Part shown: positions 46,173-54,372 of the stretch, piece after piece
How the letters are laid out: every line of letters begins with the position of its first letter
How positions within the stretch are numbered: the stretch's first letter is position 1
Translations under genes and position numbers: made by a program
Source: Clostridium sp. 1001271st1 H5
GTDB lineage: Bacteria > Bacillota > Clostridia > Lachnospirales > Lachnospiraceae
NCBI RefSeq assembly: GCF_005845215.1
Contig: NZ_SPHO01000004.1
Location: 186,001-250,000 of the forward strand
DNA length: 64,000 nucleotides
Direction: 5' to 3'
Notes under the pieces: model-generated
What the model saw: only the letters and a program-made list of their open reading frames with translations
Told to the model about the DNA's origin: nothing
Databases searched by the model: none

Positions 46173-46831
46173 CCTGCCGCTCCATCCAACAATTCAAAAT
46201 AATCCCTGATATAGTAATCTGCCAGCTGTTCCTTCTCCGCCTTCATCTCCATGGAAAAGGCATCCTCCACAGCAAATACGGTCATGCCCGCATTCTTGCC
46301 GGCCTGAATGCCTGCAGGCACATCCTCAAACACCACGCAGTCCTCCGGCGCCACCTGAAGGCGCTCCGCCACATTCAGGTATATGTCCGGGGCAGGCTTA
46401 CCGGCAGCCACCTCGCAGGCCGTTGCCACCACCTTAAAGTATCTGCGGATATCCAGGGAATCCAGCACCGCATCCACCATGGCCCTTCCGTTGCTGGTGG
46501 CAATACCCGCCACCAGTCCTTTTCCCGATATAAACTCCAGAAACGCCCTGGCTCCCGGCTTCAGGGGTACTTCCTTCCTGTATTTCTCGATGGACATCTG
46601 AATCCAGGCATCCTTTATCTCATCCAAAGACTCCTTTAACCGGAACCGTTCCTTAAAATACACCGCGGTCTCAGAGAAACTCATGCCCTCGATTTCCTTC
46701 TGCAGGTCATCCGGGCAGCTAAGGCCAAACCTGGCCAGGTATTCTATGTCTATGGCCTTCCACATCCACATGGAATCCACCAGGGTGCCGTCCAAATCAA
46801 ATATAACTGCTTTTTTCCTGTTTAACTTCAT
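46169..46831 (-). CDS. HAD family hydrolase (beta-phosphoglucomutase-like)
   Basis: The 220-residue protein has VIFDLDGTLVDSM (nucleophile and acid Asp), a helical cap, IATSNGR (motif II), KPAPDIYLNVAERL (Lys motif) and VVFEDVPAGIQAGKNAGM (motif IV). It is likely a phosphatase or mutase for small sugar phosphates. ATG 46831 is preferred over ATG 46861, which has no ribosome site and no family match in the added residues. Its stop overlaps the YgiQ start. Confidence 0.85.
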   Translation of the reverse strand: MKLNRKKAVIFDLDGTLVDSMWMWKAIDIEYLARFGLSCPDDLQKEIEGMSFSETAVYFKERFRLKESLDEIKDAWIQMSIEKYRKEVPLKPGARAFLEFISGKGLVAGIATSNGRAMVDAVLDSLDIRRYFKVVATACEVAAGKPAPDIYLNVAERLQVAPEDCVVFEDVPAGIQAGKNAGMTVFAVEDAFSMEMKAEKEQLADYYIRDYFELLDGAAG

Positions 46832-46891
46832 CTTTCCCCATTTTCCTCTGTCTATAAACATGTTGGCAAGTATTCTGTGACTCTTATATAG

Positions 46892-47662
46892 TTATACACG
46901 GTTTCTGCGGTTCCCGCAATCCTTTATGGAAGTCTCCTCCTCCGGAGTCAGAGGACGGTATTCCCCCGGCTCCAGCTCCGGGTCCAGCACAAGGGGCCCC
47001 ATGGACATGCGCTTCAGATACTCCACCCTGCATCCCAGCGCCTCAAACATCCGCTTAATCTGGTGGAACTTTCCCTCCCTGATGGTTACCAGGACTTCCT
47101 GCAGCTCCTTCTCCGTGCCCGCAGCCCCCTGTATCTTAAGCTTTGCAGGAAGGGTCACGGTGCCGTCCTCCAGCCCGATTCCCTCCTCAAAACGCCTTAC
47201 TGCGTTCTCCGGGAGTCCGCCCGATACATGGGCCAGATACACCTTGTCCACATGCTTTTTAGGCGACAGCAGATTATGGGCCAGCTCTCCGTCATTGGTG
47301 ATGAGAAGAAGACCCTCGGTGTCAATGTCCAGCCGCCCCACCGGAAACAGGTCTTTTCGCAGAGCTTCCCGTATAAGCCCCACCACAGTGGGATATTTTC
47401 TGTCCTCGGTAGCGGACACCACGCCCCGGGGCTTGTTGAGCATATAGTATTCCATCCTGGCATAAGCCACCCTGCTCCGGTCCACTTCTATAAGGTCTGT
47501 CTCCGGATTCACCTTCCGGTCCGCGGCCTTTACCGCTTCTGCGTTTATCCGGACCCGGCCTTTTTTCACCATATCCTTTACCTGGGTACGGGTTCCGTAA
47601 CCCATTTCAGCCAGAAACCGGTCCAGGCGCATCTGCTCACTTTTCCTGCCCTTATCAGCCAT
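46892..47662 (-). CDS. RsuA/RluB family rRNA pseudouridine synthase
   Basis: The 256-residue enzyme has an S4 domain (MRLDRFLAEMGYGTRTQVKDMVKKG-like) and the RsuA catalytic core: YYMLNKPRGVVSATED, LFPVGRLDIDTEGLLLITNDG (catalytic Asp in GRLDIDTEG), REGKFHQIKRMFEALG. It modifies 16S or 23S rRNA; the site is not predictable. ATG 47662 lies after the stop of the upstream methyltransferase gene (47713), with GGAGG 10 nt before it. Together with that gene it forms an rRNA-modification pair. Confidence 0.9.
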   Translation of the reverse strand: MADKGRKSEQMRLDRFLAEMGYGTRTQVKDMVKKGRVRINAEAVKAADRKVNPETDLIEVDRSRVAYARMEYYMLNKPRGVVSATEDRKYPTVVGLIREALRKDLFPVGRLDIDTEGLLLITNDGELAHNLLSPKKHVDKVYLAHVSGGLPENAVRRFEEGIGLEDGTVTLPAKLKIQGAAGTEKELQEVLVTIREGKFHQIKRMFEALGCRVEYLKRMSMGPLVLDPELEPGEYRPLTPEEETSIKDCGNRRNRV

Positions 47663-47712
47663 CGGTTCATTTCCTCCCACTGCGTTATTTTCCTTCCGGT
47701 ATGTCCGCCCGG

Positions 47713-49098
47713 CTACTGCCATCTCCAGCCGGGATAGTACTTATTCTTCAGACTCATGCCCGTACCCTTGGCCCAGCCCAGCGCATAGCCCTCCATGGCT
47801 GCCAGGCACCATCCCTTTACCGGACCTTCCCCTCCTTCCAGGGAAATGGTCTCCCCTTTCAGGTAGCGGAGAATCCGGCTGTCATCCGCACAAAAACTGA
47901 CAGCAGCCGGAAACTGTCCGGCCTGTAAGGACATGGCCAGGGCCTGGGATGGTTCAAACCGCCCTTTTTTTATCTCTCCCAAAAGCAGGCCCGTGCGCAG
48001 GAATCTGAGGGGCAGGTTCCACGCAAGCCCTTCCGGCAGATAGTAGGCATTGTCCTGGTGTATAACGATTCTGCTGTAATCCCATTCCACGCTGCACTGC
48101 CTTAAAAATGCATCCAGCTCCTTTTCCTTGTCCGCAGTCCCGGAAGTCCTAATCTGAGCTGCCCGGGTCCCCCCGTCATCCCCGCCCCGTTTACGCATCA
48201 GGGCCAGGAAATGCCCTTCGCCTCTTAAGCGGTGGGGAAACAGACGCATACAGCCAGAGAGCCCGAAGCCGCCGCAGGCTCCCGGCACTTTATCAAGGTC
48301 CAGACAGCACAATTCCATCTGGGGAAATTCCTTCAGCACATAGGAGACATTCTCCTCATCCTCCTGCCTGGAAAATGTACAGGTAGAGTAGAGCATGTAC
48401 CCGCCCGGCCTGAGCATGGAAACTGCCTGGGAAAGTATACGGCGCTGGACGGGCGCATAATATTCCGGTCCCTTTTCCAGCCAATCCCTAACCATATTCT
48501 CATCCCGGCGGAACATGCCTTCCCCGGAACAAGGGGCGTCCACAAGTATTTTATCAAAAAATTCCGGCCACACGCAGGCCAGCTTTTCAGGCGTCTCACT
48601 GGTAACGCAGATATTGGCTGCCCCGGCCAGCTCCAGATTTTTGAGCAGAGCCCTGGCCCTGGAATAGCTGATGTCATTGGACACAAGCATACCCTGGCCC
48701 TTAAGCCTTGAAGCCAGCTCCGTGCTCTTTCCTCCCGGAGCAGCGCAGAGGTCCAGCACCCTGTCTCCCGGAGCCACAGGCAGCATTGCGGCCGGAGTCA
48801 TGGCGCTGGGTTCCTGGAGGTAATAAAGTCCCGCATAGTAAGCCGGATGCTTGGAGGGCCTTAATACCTCCTCATCCAGCGTCCCGTCATAGTAGAAGCC
48901 ATTGTCTGTCCACGGCACCGGCTCCAGGTTCCACGGCACCAGCTTTGCCAGCTCCTGGGGCTTTGCCTTCCATGTATTTACCCTGAGTCCGGGCTTCCAC
49001 TCCTCTTTAAAGCTTTCCAGGTACTGCCCGTACTCCTCCCCCAGAAGCTCCTGCATCTCTGACAGGAATGCCTCCGGAAGCTGTCTCACATCCGTCAT
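47713..49098 (-). CDS. RsmF/NOL1-type rRNA cytosine-C5 methyltransferase
   Basis: The 461-residue enzyme has the SAM motif LDLCAAPGGKS, the DAPCSGEGMFRRD loop with one catalytic Cys and YSTCTFSRQEDEENV with the other, as in RsmF/RsmB. The C-terminal domain (from about 290) resembles the RsmF tail (FPHRLRGEGHFLALMRK). It methylates a cytosine in rRNA. ATG 49098 has GAGGG upstream. Head gene of the RsmF-RsuA unit. Confidence 0.9.
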   Translation of the reverse strand: MTDVRQLPEAFLSEMQELLGEEYGQYLESFKEEWKPGLRVNTWKAKPQELAKLVPWNLEPVPWTDNGFYYDGTLDEEVLRPSKHPAYYAGLYYLQEPSAMTPAAMLPVAPGDRVLDLCAAPGGKSTELASRLKGQGMLVSNDISYSRARALLKNLELAGAANICVTSETPEKLACVWPEFFDKILVDAPCSGEGMFRRDENMVRDWLEKGPEYYAPVQRRILSQAVSMLRPGGYMLYSTCTFSRQEDEENVSYVLKEFPQMELCCLDLDKVPGACGGFGLSGCMRLFPHRLRGEGHFLALMRKRGGDDGGTRAAQIRTSGTADKEKELDAFLRQCSVEWDYSRIVIHQDNAYYLPEGLAWNLPLRFLRTGLLLGEIKKGRFEPSQALAMSLQAGQFPAAVSFCADDSRILRYLKGETISLEGGEGPVKGWCLAAMEGYALGWAKGTGMSLKNKYYPGWRWQ

Positions 49099-49156
49099 AT
49101 CATCCGCCCTCGTTTCTCTGCGGCAGCACAGGACCGGGCCGCCGCAATCGTTTTAA

Positions 49157-50446
49157 TCATATCACATCCGCCATGATTCTGCTACCGTGTGTTTCTTTCC
49201 GGGAAATCCTGGAGATTTTGTAAAAGTAATAGGGCACAATGGGAATCAGGGCTGCCAGCCAGGCCGCCGGGTCTGCCAGGCACACGCCCATATAGCCGAA
49301 GCTTCCTGCCGCAGCCGCCACTATGGCTGCCCTGGCCAGCAGCTCGAACACGCCGCCCATCATGGGCATGAGTCCGTATCCCAGGCCCTGCAGGGCATTC
49401 CTGTACAGGAAGATGCTTCCCAGGAAGGGGTAGCACCATGCCACTGCCTTGAAATACGTTCTGGCAGCATCCATTACCGCTGTCTCCGAGGAATCGATGA
49501 AAATATGAATCAGCATATCCCCAAAGAAGCGGATGACCAGAATCATCACCACGCTCCATACCAGAATCATGACCTGTATGGATTTGACGCCCTGGTGAAC
49601 ACGGTCCATACGTCCTGCGCCCCGGTTCTGTCCCACATAGGTTGCCGCCGTTGCCCCAAACGCCACGAATACAGTAGATACAATGTTCTGTATCTTGCCC
49701 GCGGCTGAAAAACCGGCAATGTACACAGACCCAAAAACATTCACTGCCCCCTGGACAATGATGGTGCCTATGGCTGTTATGGAGAACTGAAGTCCCATGG
49801 GAATCCCGATTGACAACAGACGCCCCATGGTGCCAAAGGAGATGCAAAAATCCTCCCTGCCCAGCTTCAGTATATCGAATTTCTTCACAATATAGAGGAA
49901 ACACAGCAGGGCGGAAACAGCCTGGGCAATGACGGTGGCATAGGCGCAGCCCTCCACTCCCATTCCGAACCAGATAATGAATGCCACATCCAGGAACACA
50001 TTGATGATTGCGGAAATAATCAGGAAATACAGAGGGGACCGGCTGTCCCCCAGAGCCCTCATGACTGCTGCCAGCCCGTTGTAGGCAGCTGTGGCAAAAA
50101 GTCCTGCGTAAATAACCGCCATATAGCCGGCCGTGTCGTGAATGATTCCGTCCGGCGCATTCATCAGGCGGAGGATGGGATAATTCAGTATTTCCAGCGC
50201 AATTGTCATAACCAGCACAAAGGCCAGGCACAGATAGATGGACATGGCCACATTGTGGCGCATCCTTGCGTATTTCCGGGCCCCGAAATGCTGGGCCACC
50301 ATGATGGAAAAACCGCTGGTAAGACCGTTCAGCCATCCAATCACCAGGAATATAAGGGATGTGGTGCTTCCGATAGCTGCCAGGGCGTCCACTCCGATAA
50401 AGCGCCCGGCCCAATCTTCTACCTTTCCAAAAATAGCAGGCATCAT
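49157..50446 (-). CDS. MATE family efflux transporter, N-terminally short
   Basis: The 429-residue protein matches MATE transporters from FIGVDALAAIGSTTSLIFL onward, with about eleven membrane segments. The first membrane helix, which normally has about 35-40 residues ending in a QQLYN-like motif, is missing: an in-frame TGA lies five codons upstream and no other frame supplies a hydrophobic helix. The start at ATG 50446 has no ribosome site. It may be a 5'-truncated, inactive gene. Alternatively initiation is unusual. In a good MATE this exports drugs with Na+ or H+. Confidence 0.7.
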   Translation of the reverse strand: MMPAIFGKVEDWAGRFIGVDALAAIGSTTSLIFLVIGWLNGLTSGFSIMVAQHFGARKYARMRHNVAMSIYLCLAFVLVMTIALEILNYPILRLMNAPDGIIHDTAGYMAVIYAGLFATAAYNGLAAVMRALGDSRSPLYFLIISAIINVFLDVAFIIWFGMGVEGCAYATVIAQAVSALLCFLYIVKKFDILKLGREDFCISFGTMGRLLSIGIPMGLQFSITAIGTIIVQGAVNVFGSVYIAGFSAAGKIQNIVSTVFVAFGATAATYVGQNRGAGRMDRVHQGVKSIQVMILVWSVVMILVIRFFGDMLIHIFIDSSETAVMDAARTYFKAVAWCYPFLGSIFLYRNALQGLGYGLMPMMGGVFELLARAAIVAAAAGSFGYMGVCLADPAAWLAALIPIVPYYFYKISRISRKETHGSRIMADVI

Positions 50447-50474
50447 TATAATACAAAATCATGGAATATTCCAG

Positions 50475-50502
50475 TTGTTTTTTATCCTCTTAATGGTATA
50501 CT
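50475..50502 (+). promoter_or_regulatory. Possible promoter of the acyltransferase gene
   Basis: TTGTTT (50475-50480) and TATACT (50497-50502) with a 16-nt spacer, about 70 nt before ATG 50572. Confidence 0.5.
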
Positions 50503-50571
50503 GGTAAAAAACCTGACGGAATCGTATCCGCAGGCAGCAACAAAAGACAGCCACAATGGAGACATTTTATT

Positions 50572-51861
50572 ATGAATGGAACGAAACTTCGGTATGGTAT
50601 GACCTTTTTCATGTTAACCGCGCTTATATATATGCTCATGGAGCTTCGGTACGGCCTTCACATCCAGCCGTTCCGCCCAAAGCACTTTGCTGCCGCAGCA
50701 GCTCTTGCAGCATGCTCCTGCCTGATTCACATCCGGCGGGCCGGGACATCCTCCGGTTATTGGGAAGAGCTGTTCCTCGGATACCGGAACAAGCCGGGCC
50801 GCATTGTCTACATGGACTATCTCCGGGTTCTGGCTGCCCTTCTGGTCATCCTTGTCCATGTGCTGGAACCTGTTTATGCCGGGCTTCCTCCCCATACCTT
50901 TGCCGGAAGTGCGCTTGCGGCGGCGGCCGGTCTGGGCTTGAGCTGCAACCTGCTGTTCATAATGCTCAGCGGCGCCCTTCTGCTGGGCGGTAAGGAGGAA
51001 TCCGTCTTACACTTTTATTCCAGACGCTTTGTCCGGGTTCTGATTCCCTGTTTTGCCTATTATCTCCTTTACTTTTTTTATGTGGACGGCATTTCCGCCC
51101 TCCATCCCGGGAACTGGGGCAGCCTGATTCGCAGCTTCCTGTCCAATGACAGCGGCCAGACCCCCCATTTCTGGCTGGTATATATCATCCTGATGTTTTA
51201 CGTTGCAGCCCCCTTTTTCCGGCTCATGTTAAGGCACATGACAGAACCCATGCTGGAAGCGCTGGTGGCAGTAATTTTCATCCTGCATTTTCTCTATACC
51301 TACGGGCCTCTGGTGCATATACAGCTTGCTGCCCCCGCATTTCTCTCGTCGTGGGACTCCATATTCCTGCTGGGATATTACTGCACCACCCAGGCTGCCA
51401 TGAAACACTACCGCCTGTTCATGACAGCGGGCCTTGGGTCGGGTCTGGTGCTGGCAGCTGCCATCATGGCCTCGGAAAGCCTTGGCCCGCTGGTTTACAA
51501 CAATGCACCGCCCCAGATGCTCTTTACCTGCGCCCTGTTCCTCTTTTTCCGAAAGCACGGAGACACCCTGTTTGCAGCGATTCCAACAGTGCTCTCCGCC
51601 ATAGGCAGGTACAGCTTTTCCATCCTGCTGGTTCACTGGCTTGTGCTGCACCGGATTGTGGACAATATGGCTGGCATAAACGGTTTGTCCTTTGGAATTG
51701 CAGGCAGCATACTCACATCCTTCCTGCTCACCCTGTCCATCAGCCTGGTTCTCTCCTTCCTGTATGACAATACGGTGGTTCTGTGTATGGACAGGGCCTG
51801 TGAGCTTCTGGGGAGACTGGTATGTAAAAGATGCGGGGGCGGAAGATGCAACCGTCCATGA
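50572..51861 (+). CDS. Membrane acyltransferase (acyltransferase-3 / OafA family)
   Basis: A 429-residue polytopic protein. Two extra N-terminal hydrophobic segments precede the family start IVYMDYLRVLAALLVILVHV with its active His. SRRFVRVLIPC, HFWLVYIILMFYVAAPFFRL and GRYSFSILLVHW are further family blocks. It probably moves acyl groups from cytoplasmic donors to surface glycans. Its C-terminus is Cys/Arg-rich (CKRCGGGRC). GGAG lies 10 nt before ATG 50572. Confidence 0.8.
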   Translation: MNGTKLRYGMTFFMLTALIYMLMELRYGLHIQPFRPKHFAAAAALAACSCLIHIRRAGTSSGYWEELFLGYRNKPGRIVYMDYLRVLAALLVILVHVLEPVYAGLPPHTFAGSALAAAAGLGLSCNLLFIMLSGALLLGGKEESVLHFYSRRFVRVLIPCFAYYLLYFFYVDGISALHPGNWGSLIRSFLSNDSGQTPHFWLVYIILMFYVAAPFFRLMLRHMTEPMLEALVAVIFILHFLYTYGPLVHIQLAAPAFLSSWDSIFLLGYYCTTQAAMKHYRLFMTAGLGSGLVLAAAIMASESLGPLVYNNAPPQMLFTCALFLFFRKHGDTLFAAIPTVLSAIGRYSFSILLVHWLVLHRIVDNMAGINGLSFGIAGSILTSFLLTLSISLVLSFLYDNTVVLCMDRACELLGRLVCKRCGGGRCNRP

Positions 51862-51920
51862 CCAAAATGGGGGCAGGCTGCGTATCGTTGCGCCAACATC
51901 ATTTATATACCAATCAAAGC

Positions 51921-51957
51921 AAAAAAACTGGTATGCCGGAGTCACCGTCATACCAGT
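51921..51957 (-). terminator. Terminator of the GH31/ABC operon
   Basis: Perfect ACTGGTATG / CATACCAGT arms (51927-51935, 51949-51957) with a 13-nt loop, followed on the minus strand by seven T. It lies 410 nt after the GH31 stop, so the hairpin element would be in the operon's 3' untranslated region. Confidence 0.7.
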
Positions 51958-52073
51958 AGATAATAAGGACCGTAAGGACTGCGCCTCTTTGATTGCAGCC
52001 CTTTAAGCGATAGCTTTCCGGCTGTCCCGTCATATTAGCCAGCGAATTTTCTTTCTCCGGCGAGGAAGAGACA

Positions 52074-52363
52074 GCGGACGCTATGGATATGTAGTGGGTG
52101 AGAGCCGGGAATGCAGGGCGGGAGGCGGCTTTGGAGCAGTTCGGAGAGACTTGGGCGCAGAGGGCAGGAAAAACCGGGGTTGCGCAGGGCGTTCAGCGCC
52201 CGGAGCAAAGCAAACATGGAGCCGGACTCATCAAGAGTCCGGCGTAATTTTTGCGGTCCCCGGTTTTTCCTGCCCTCTGCGCTCTAGTCTCTCCCACTGC
52301 GGAAACGGCCGCCTCCCGCCCTGCGTTCCCGGCTCTCACGGACGCGGCACCTCCCGCGTCCGC
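52074..52363. repeat. 290-bp nested inverted-repeat element (structured RNA or palindromic mobile element)
   Basis: Two 82-bp arms (52098-52179 and 52258-52339) are complementary in their first 32 and last 24 positions almost without fault; a central stretch of about 12 pairs is poor. Several differences would be G-U pairs in RNA. The 78-nt centre holds two more hairpins: GGGCG/CGCCC (near 52187-52201) and a perfect GCCGGACTC/GAGTCCGGC (52220-52242). Outside the arms GCGGACGC (52074-52081) pairs with GCGTCCGC (52356-52363) across matched 16-nt gaps, and GGACGCGG/CCGCGTCC forms another local hairpin. No ORF or target duplication is evident. It begins 6 bp after the GH31 stop. Confidence 0.85.
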
Positions 52364-52368
52364 GTACC

Positions 52369-54369
52369 TTACACCCCCCTCTCCTTCAGGAACAACGGAA
52401 TCCTATCCAAAGGCGCATCCGCCTCAATCCACCTTCCGCCGTCATATACCGTGCTGTTTCCAGCATCCTTCCACCTGCAGCCCTCCGGCAGGTAGACCAT
52501 CCGTTTCCTGGCTCCCGGCTCCACCACCGGGGCCACCAGAAGGTCCGGCCCGAACATGTACTCGTCTCCTATGTCATATACGTTTCCGTCCCCGCTGAAA
52601 TCATAGAACAGAGGACGCATGACCGGTGTTCCGTCTTCTGACGCTAGCTTCATCTGCTCCATGATATACGGCCGCAATTCTTCCCTGATAAACATATAGC
52701 GGCGTATAATTTCATATGCCTCGTCCCCGAAGCTCCATACCTCATTGGGACCGCCTGAGCCGCAGTAACCATCCGGGTTTAATATATCCCTTACCGGATA
52801 GGGCAGCCTGAATCCGTGCAGGCGGAATATAGGGCAAAATACGCCGAACTCAAACCATCTTATCATCAGCTCCCGGAATTCTTCCGACTCCGGGTCCCCG
52901 TTAATAAAACCGCCGATGTCCGTTGTCCACCAGGGAATCCCGCACATGGCCACGTTAAGCCCTGCCTTCAGCTGTTTCCTCAGACTGTCAAAGGTGGAGG
53001 CAATGTCGCCAGACCACAGTACGATTCCATACCGCTGGGAGCCCAGCCATGCACACCTGACCAGATTGCACACTTCCTCGCCCTGGGCTTTCAGGCCGTC
53101 ATAAAATGCTTTAGCATAACCCACGCAGTAGATATTGCTGACCTCCTCCCCATTCCCAAGGTACATGCGCACATTGTCGTAATCGTAGGGCCGCATCTCC
53201 GGCTCCGCCTCATCCAGCCAGAAGGTGCGTATGCCATAATCGTAGTAATTCTCCTTTGCCCTGGACCAGAAAAACTCCCGGGCGCCCGGATGGGTGGTAT
53301 CCACATAGGTCTGGGGTCCAAAAAACATGAATACCACATCCACGCCCCGCTCACCCCTGAGTATGTAATTATGCTCCCTCATATATGCATAATTCTCACT
53401 CCTTGGGTCTATGGTGGGCCAGATGGACACCATCAGTTTGATTCCCATGGACGCAAGCTCACTGACCATGGCCTTTGGATCAGGCCACTTCTCAGGGTCA
53501 AACTTCCATTCCCCCTGCATGGTCCAGTGGAAATAATCAATGACTATGACTGAAATGGGGAGCCCTCTTCTTTTATACTCCCTGGCCACCTGGAGCAGCT
53601 CCTCCTGTGTTTCATAGCGCAGCTTGCACTGCCAGAAACCGGCTGCCCATTCAGGCAACATGGGGGCCCGGCCTGTTATGGCGGTGAATTTTTCATTGAT
53701 TTCCCCCGGCGTGTCCCCTGCTATGACCACATAGTCAATCTGCTTTGCGCACTGCACATGCCACATGGTATGGTTGTTGACAAACTCGGCGCGGCCTATG
53801 GCCGGATTATTCCATATGAATCCGTATCCCCTGGAAGAATAGGTATAAGGAATGGTGCATTTTCCGTTCTTCTGCAGCAGCTCCACCGTACTTCCCTTTA
53901 GGTCAAAGCAGTCGTTGGCGTCCTGGCCCATACCGTAAAAATGTTCACCCGGCTCCGCCTTAAAGTACAGGCTTATCTTAAACTGGCTGCCGGAGGTGAC
54001 CCTGTATTCCCTTGCCCTGCGAAGGGGCGCTGTGTGCACCCTTCCGTCAATCCAATATTCCTCCAGAAGCACCTTTCCGGTCCTGGTATTCCGGTAGGTG
54101 ACCGTGCCGTCTCCTGTTATGGTTACCTGAATCTTTCCGTTTGTTATCCTGGCCTTTTCATCATCCGCCTCTATGGATACTTCCCCGGGACAGGCAGGCT
54201 CCTCCAGGGTCCAGTTAAGCCCCTCATCAATCCGGAGGCTTTTGCTGGAACGGAACCGTATGGCATCCTTTCCGTATGGTTCAATATAGACCAGCTCTCC
54301 CGCTGTCTCCCATATGATGCGGTTTCCCTCTGTCTTCCCCTCATATCTGGGTATTGTATAATATGCCAC
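52369..54369 (-). CDS. GH31 glycoside hydrolase (alpha-xylosidase / alpha-glucosidase-like)
   Basis: A 666-residue GH31 enzyme without signal peptide, so intracellular. A beta-sandwich N-domain (about 1-235) precedes the catalytic barrel. The nucleophile is probably Asp386 (TFWLDEAEPE) and the acid/base Asp455 (VLWSGDIAST); VIDYFHWTMQGEWKFDPEKWPDP is the typical substrate-binding strand region of alpha-xylosidase-like members. It starts with GTG 54369, with GGGGAG 6 nt upstream, 3 bp after the second GH31 gene's stop. The exact sugar is uncertain. Confidence 0.9.
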   Translation of the reverse strand: MAYYTIPRYEGKTEGNRIIWETAGELVYIEPYGKDAIRFRSSKSLRIDEGLNWTLEEPACPGEVSIEADDEKARITNGKIQVTITGDGTVTYRNTRTGKVLLEEYWIDGRVHTAPLRRAREYRVTSGSQFKISLYFKAEPGEHFYGMGQDANDCFDLKGSTVELLQKNGKCTIPYTYSSRGYGFIWNNPAIGRAEFVNNHTMWHVQCAKQIDYVVIAGDTPGEINEKFTAITGRAPMLPEWAAGFWQCKLRYETQEELLQVAREYKRRGLPISVIVIDYFHWTMQGEWKFDPEKWPDPKAMVSELASMGIKLMVSIWPTIDPRSENYAYMREHNYILRGERGVDVVFMFFGPQTYVDTTHPGAREFFWSRAKENYYDYGIRTFWLDEAEPEMRPYDYDNVRMYLGNGEEVSNIYCVGYAKAFYDGLKAQGEEVCNLVRCAWLGSQRYGIVLWSGDIASTFDSLRKQLKAGLNVAMCGIPWWTTDIGGFINGDPESEEFRELMIRWFEFGVFCPIFRLHGFRLPYPVRDILNPDGYCGSGGPNEVWSFGDEAYEIIRRYMFIREELRPYIMEQMKLASEDGTPVMRPLFYDFSGDGNVYDIGDEYMFGPDLLVAPVVEPGARKRMVYLPEGCRWKDAGNSTVYDGGRWIEADAPLDRIPLFLKERGV

Positions 54370-54372
54370 TTC

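Larger units (their letters stand above)
51862..52368. other. 507-bp gene-free convergent region with terminator and long inverted repeat
   Basis: This spacer lies between the 3' ends of the acyltransferase and GH31 genes. It holds a minus-strand terminator (51921-51957) and the nested inverted-repeat element (52074-52363). In the roughly 115 bp between these I see no ORF with a ribosome site or other signal. Confidence 0.7.

Noticed and set aside
49182..50462. A 426-codon frame on the minus strand, shifted against the MATE gene
   Set aside because: The translation is rich in Cys, His and Gly with no membrane segments, whereas the other frame gives a full set of MATE helices.
51229..51951. 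A 240-codon minus-strand frame
   Set aside because: It is antisense to the acyltransferase and ends inside it; no ribosome site and no motifs.
52220..52242. GATGAGTCCG near the centre of the inverted repeat, similar to a hammerhead ribozyme core
   Set aside because: The required C of CUGANGA is U here, no GAAA core segment follows, and the sequence is simply one arm of a perfect hairpin.
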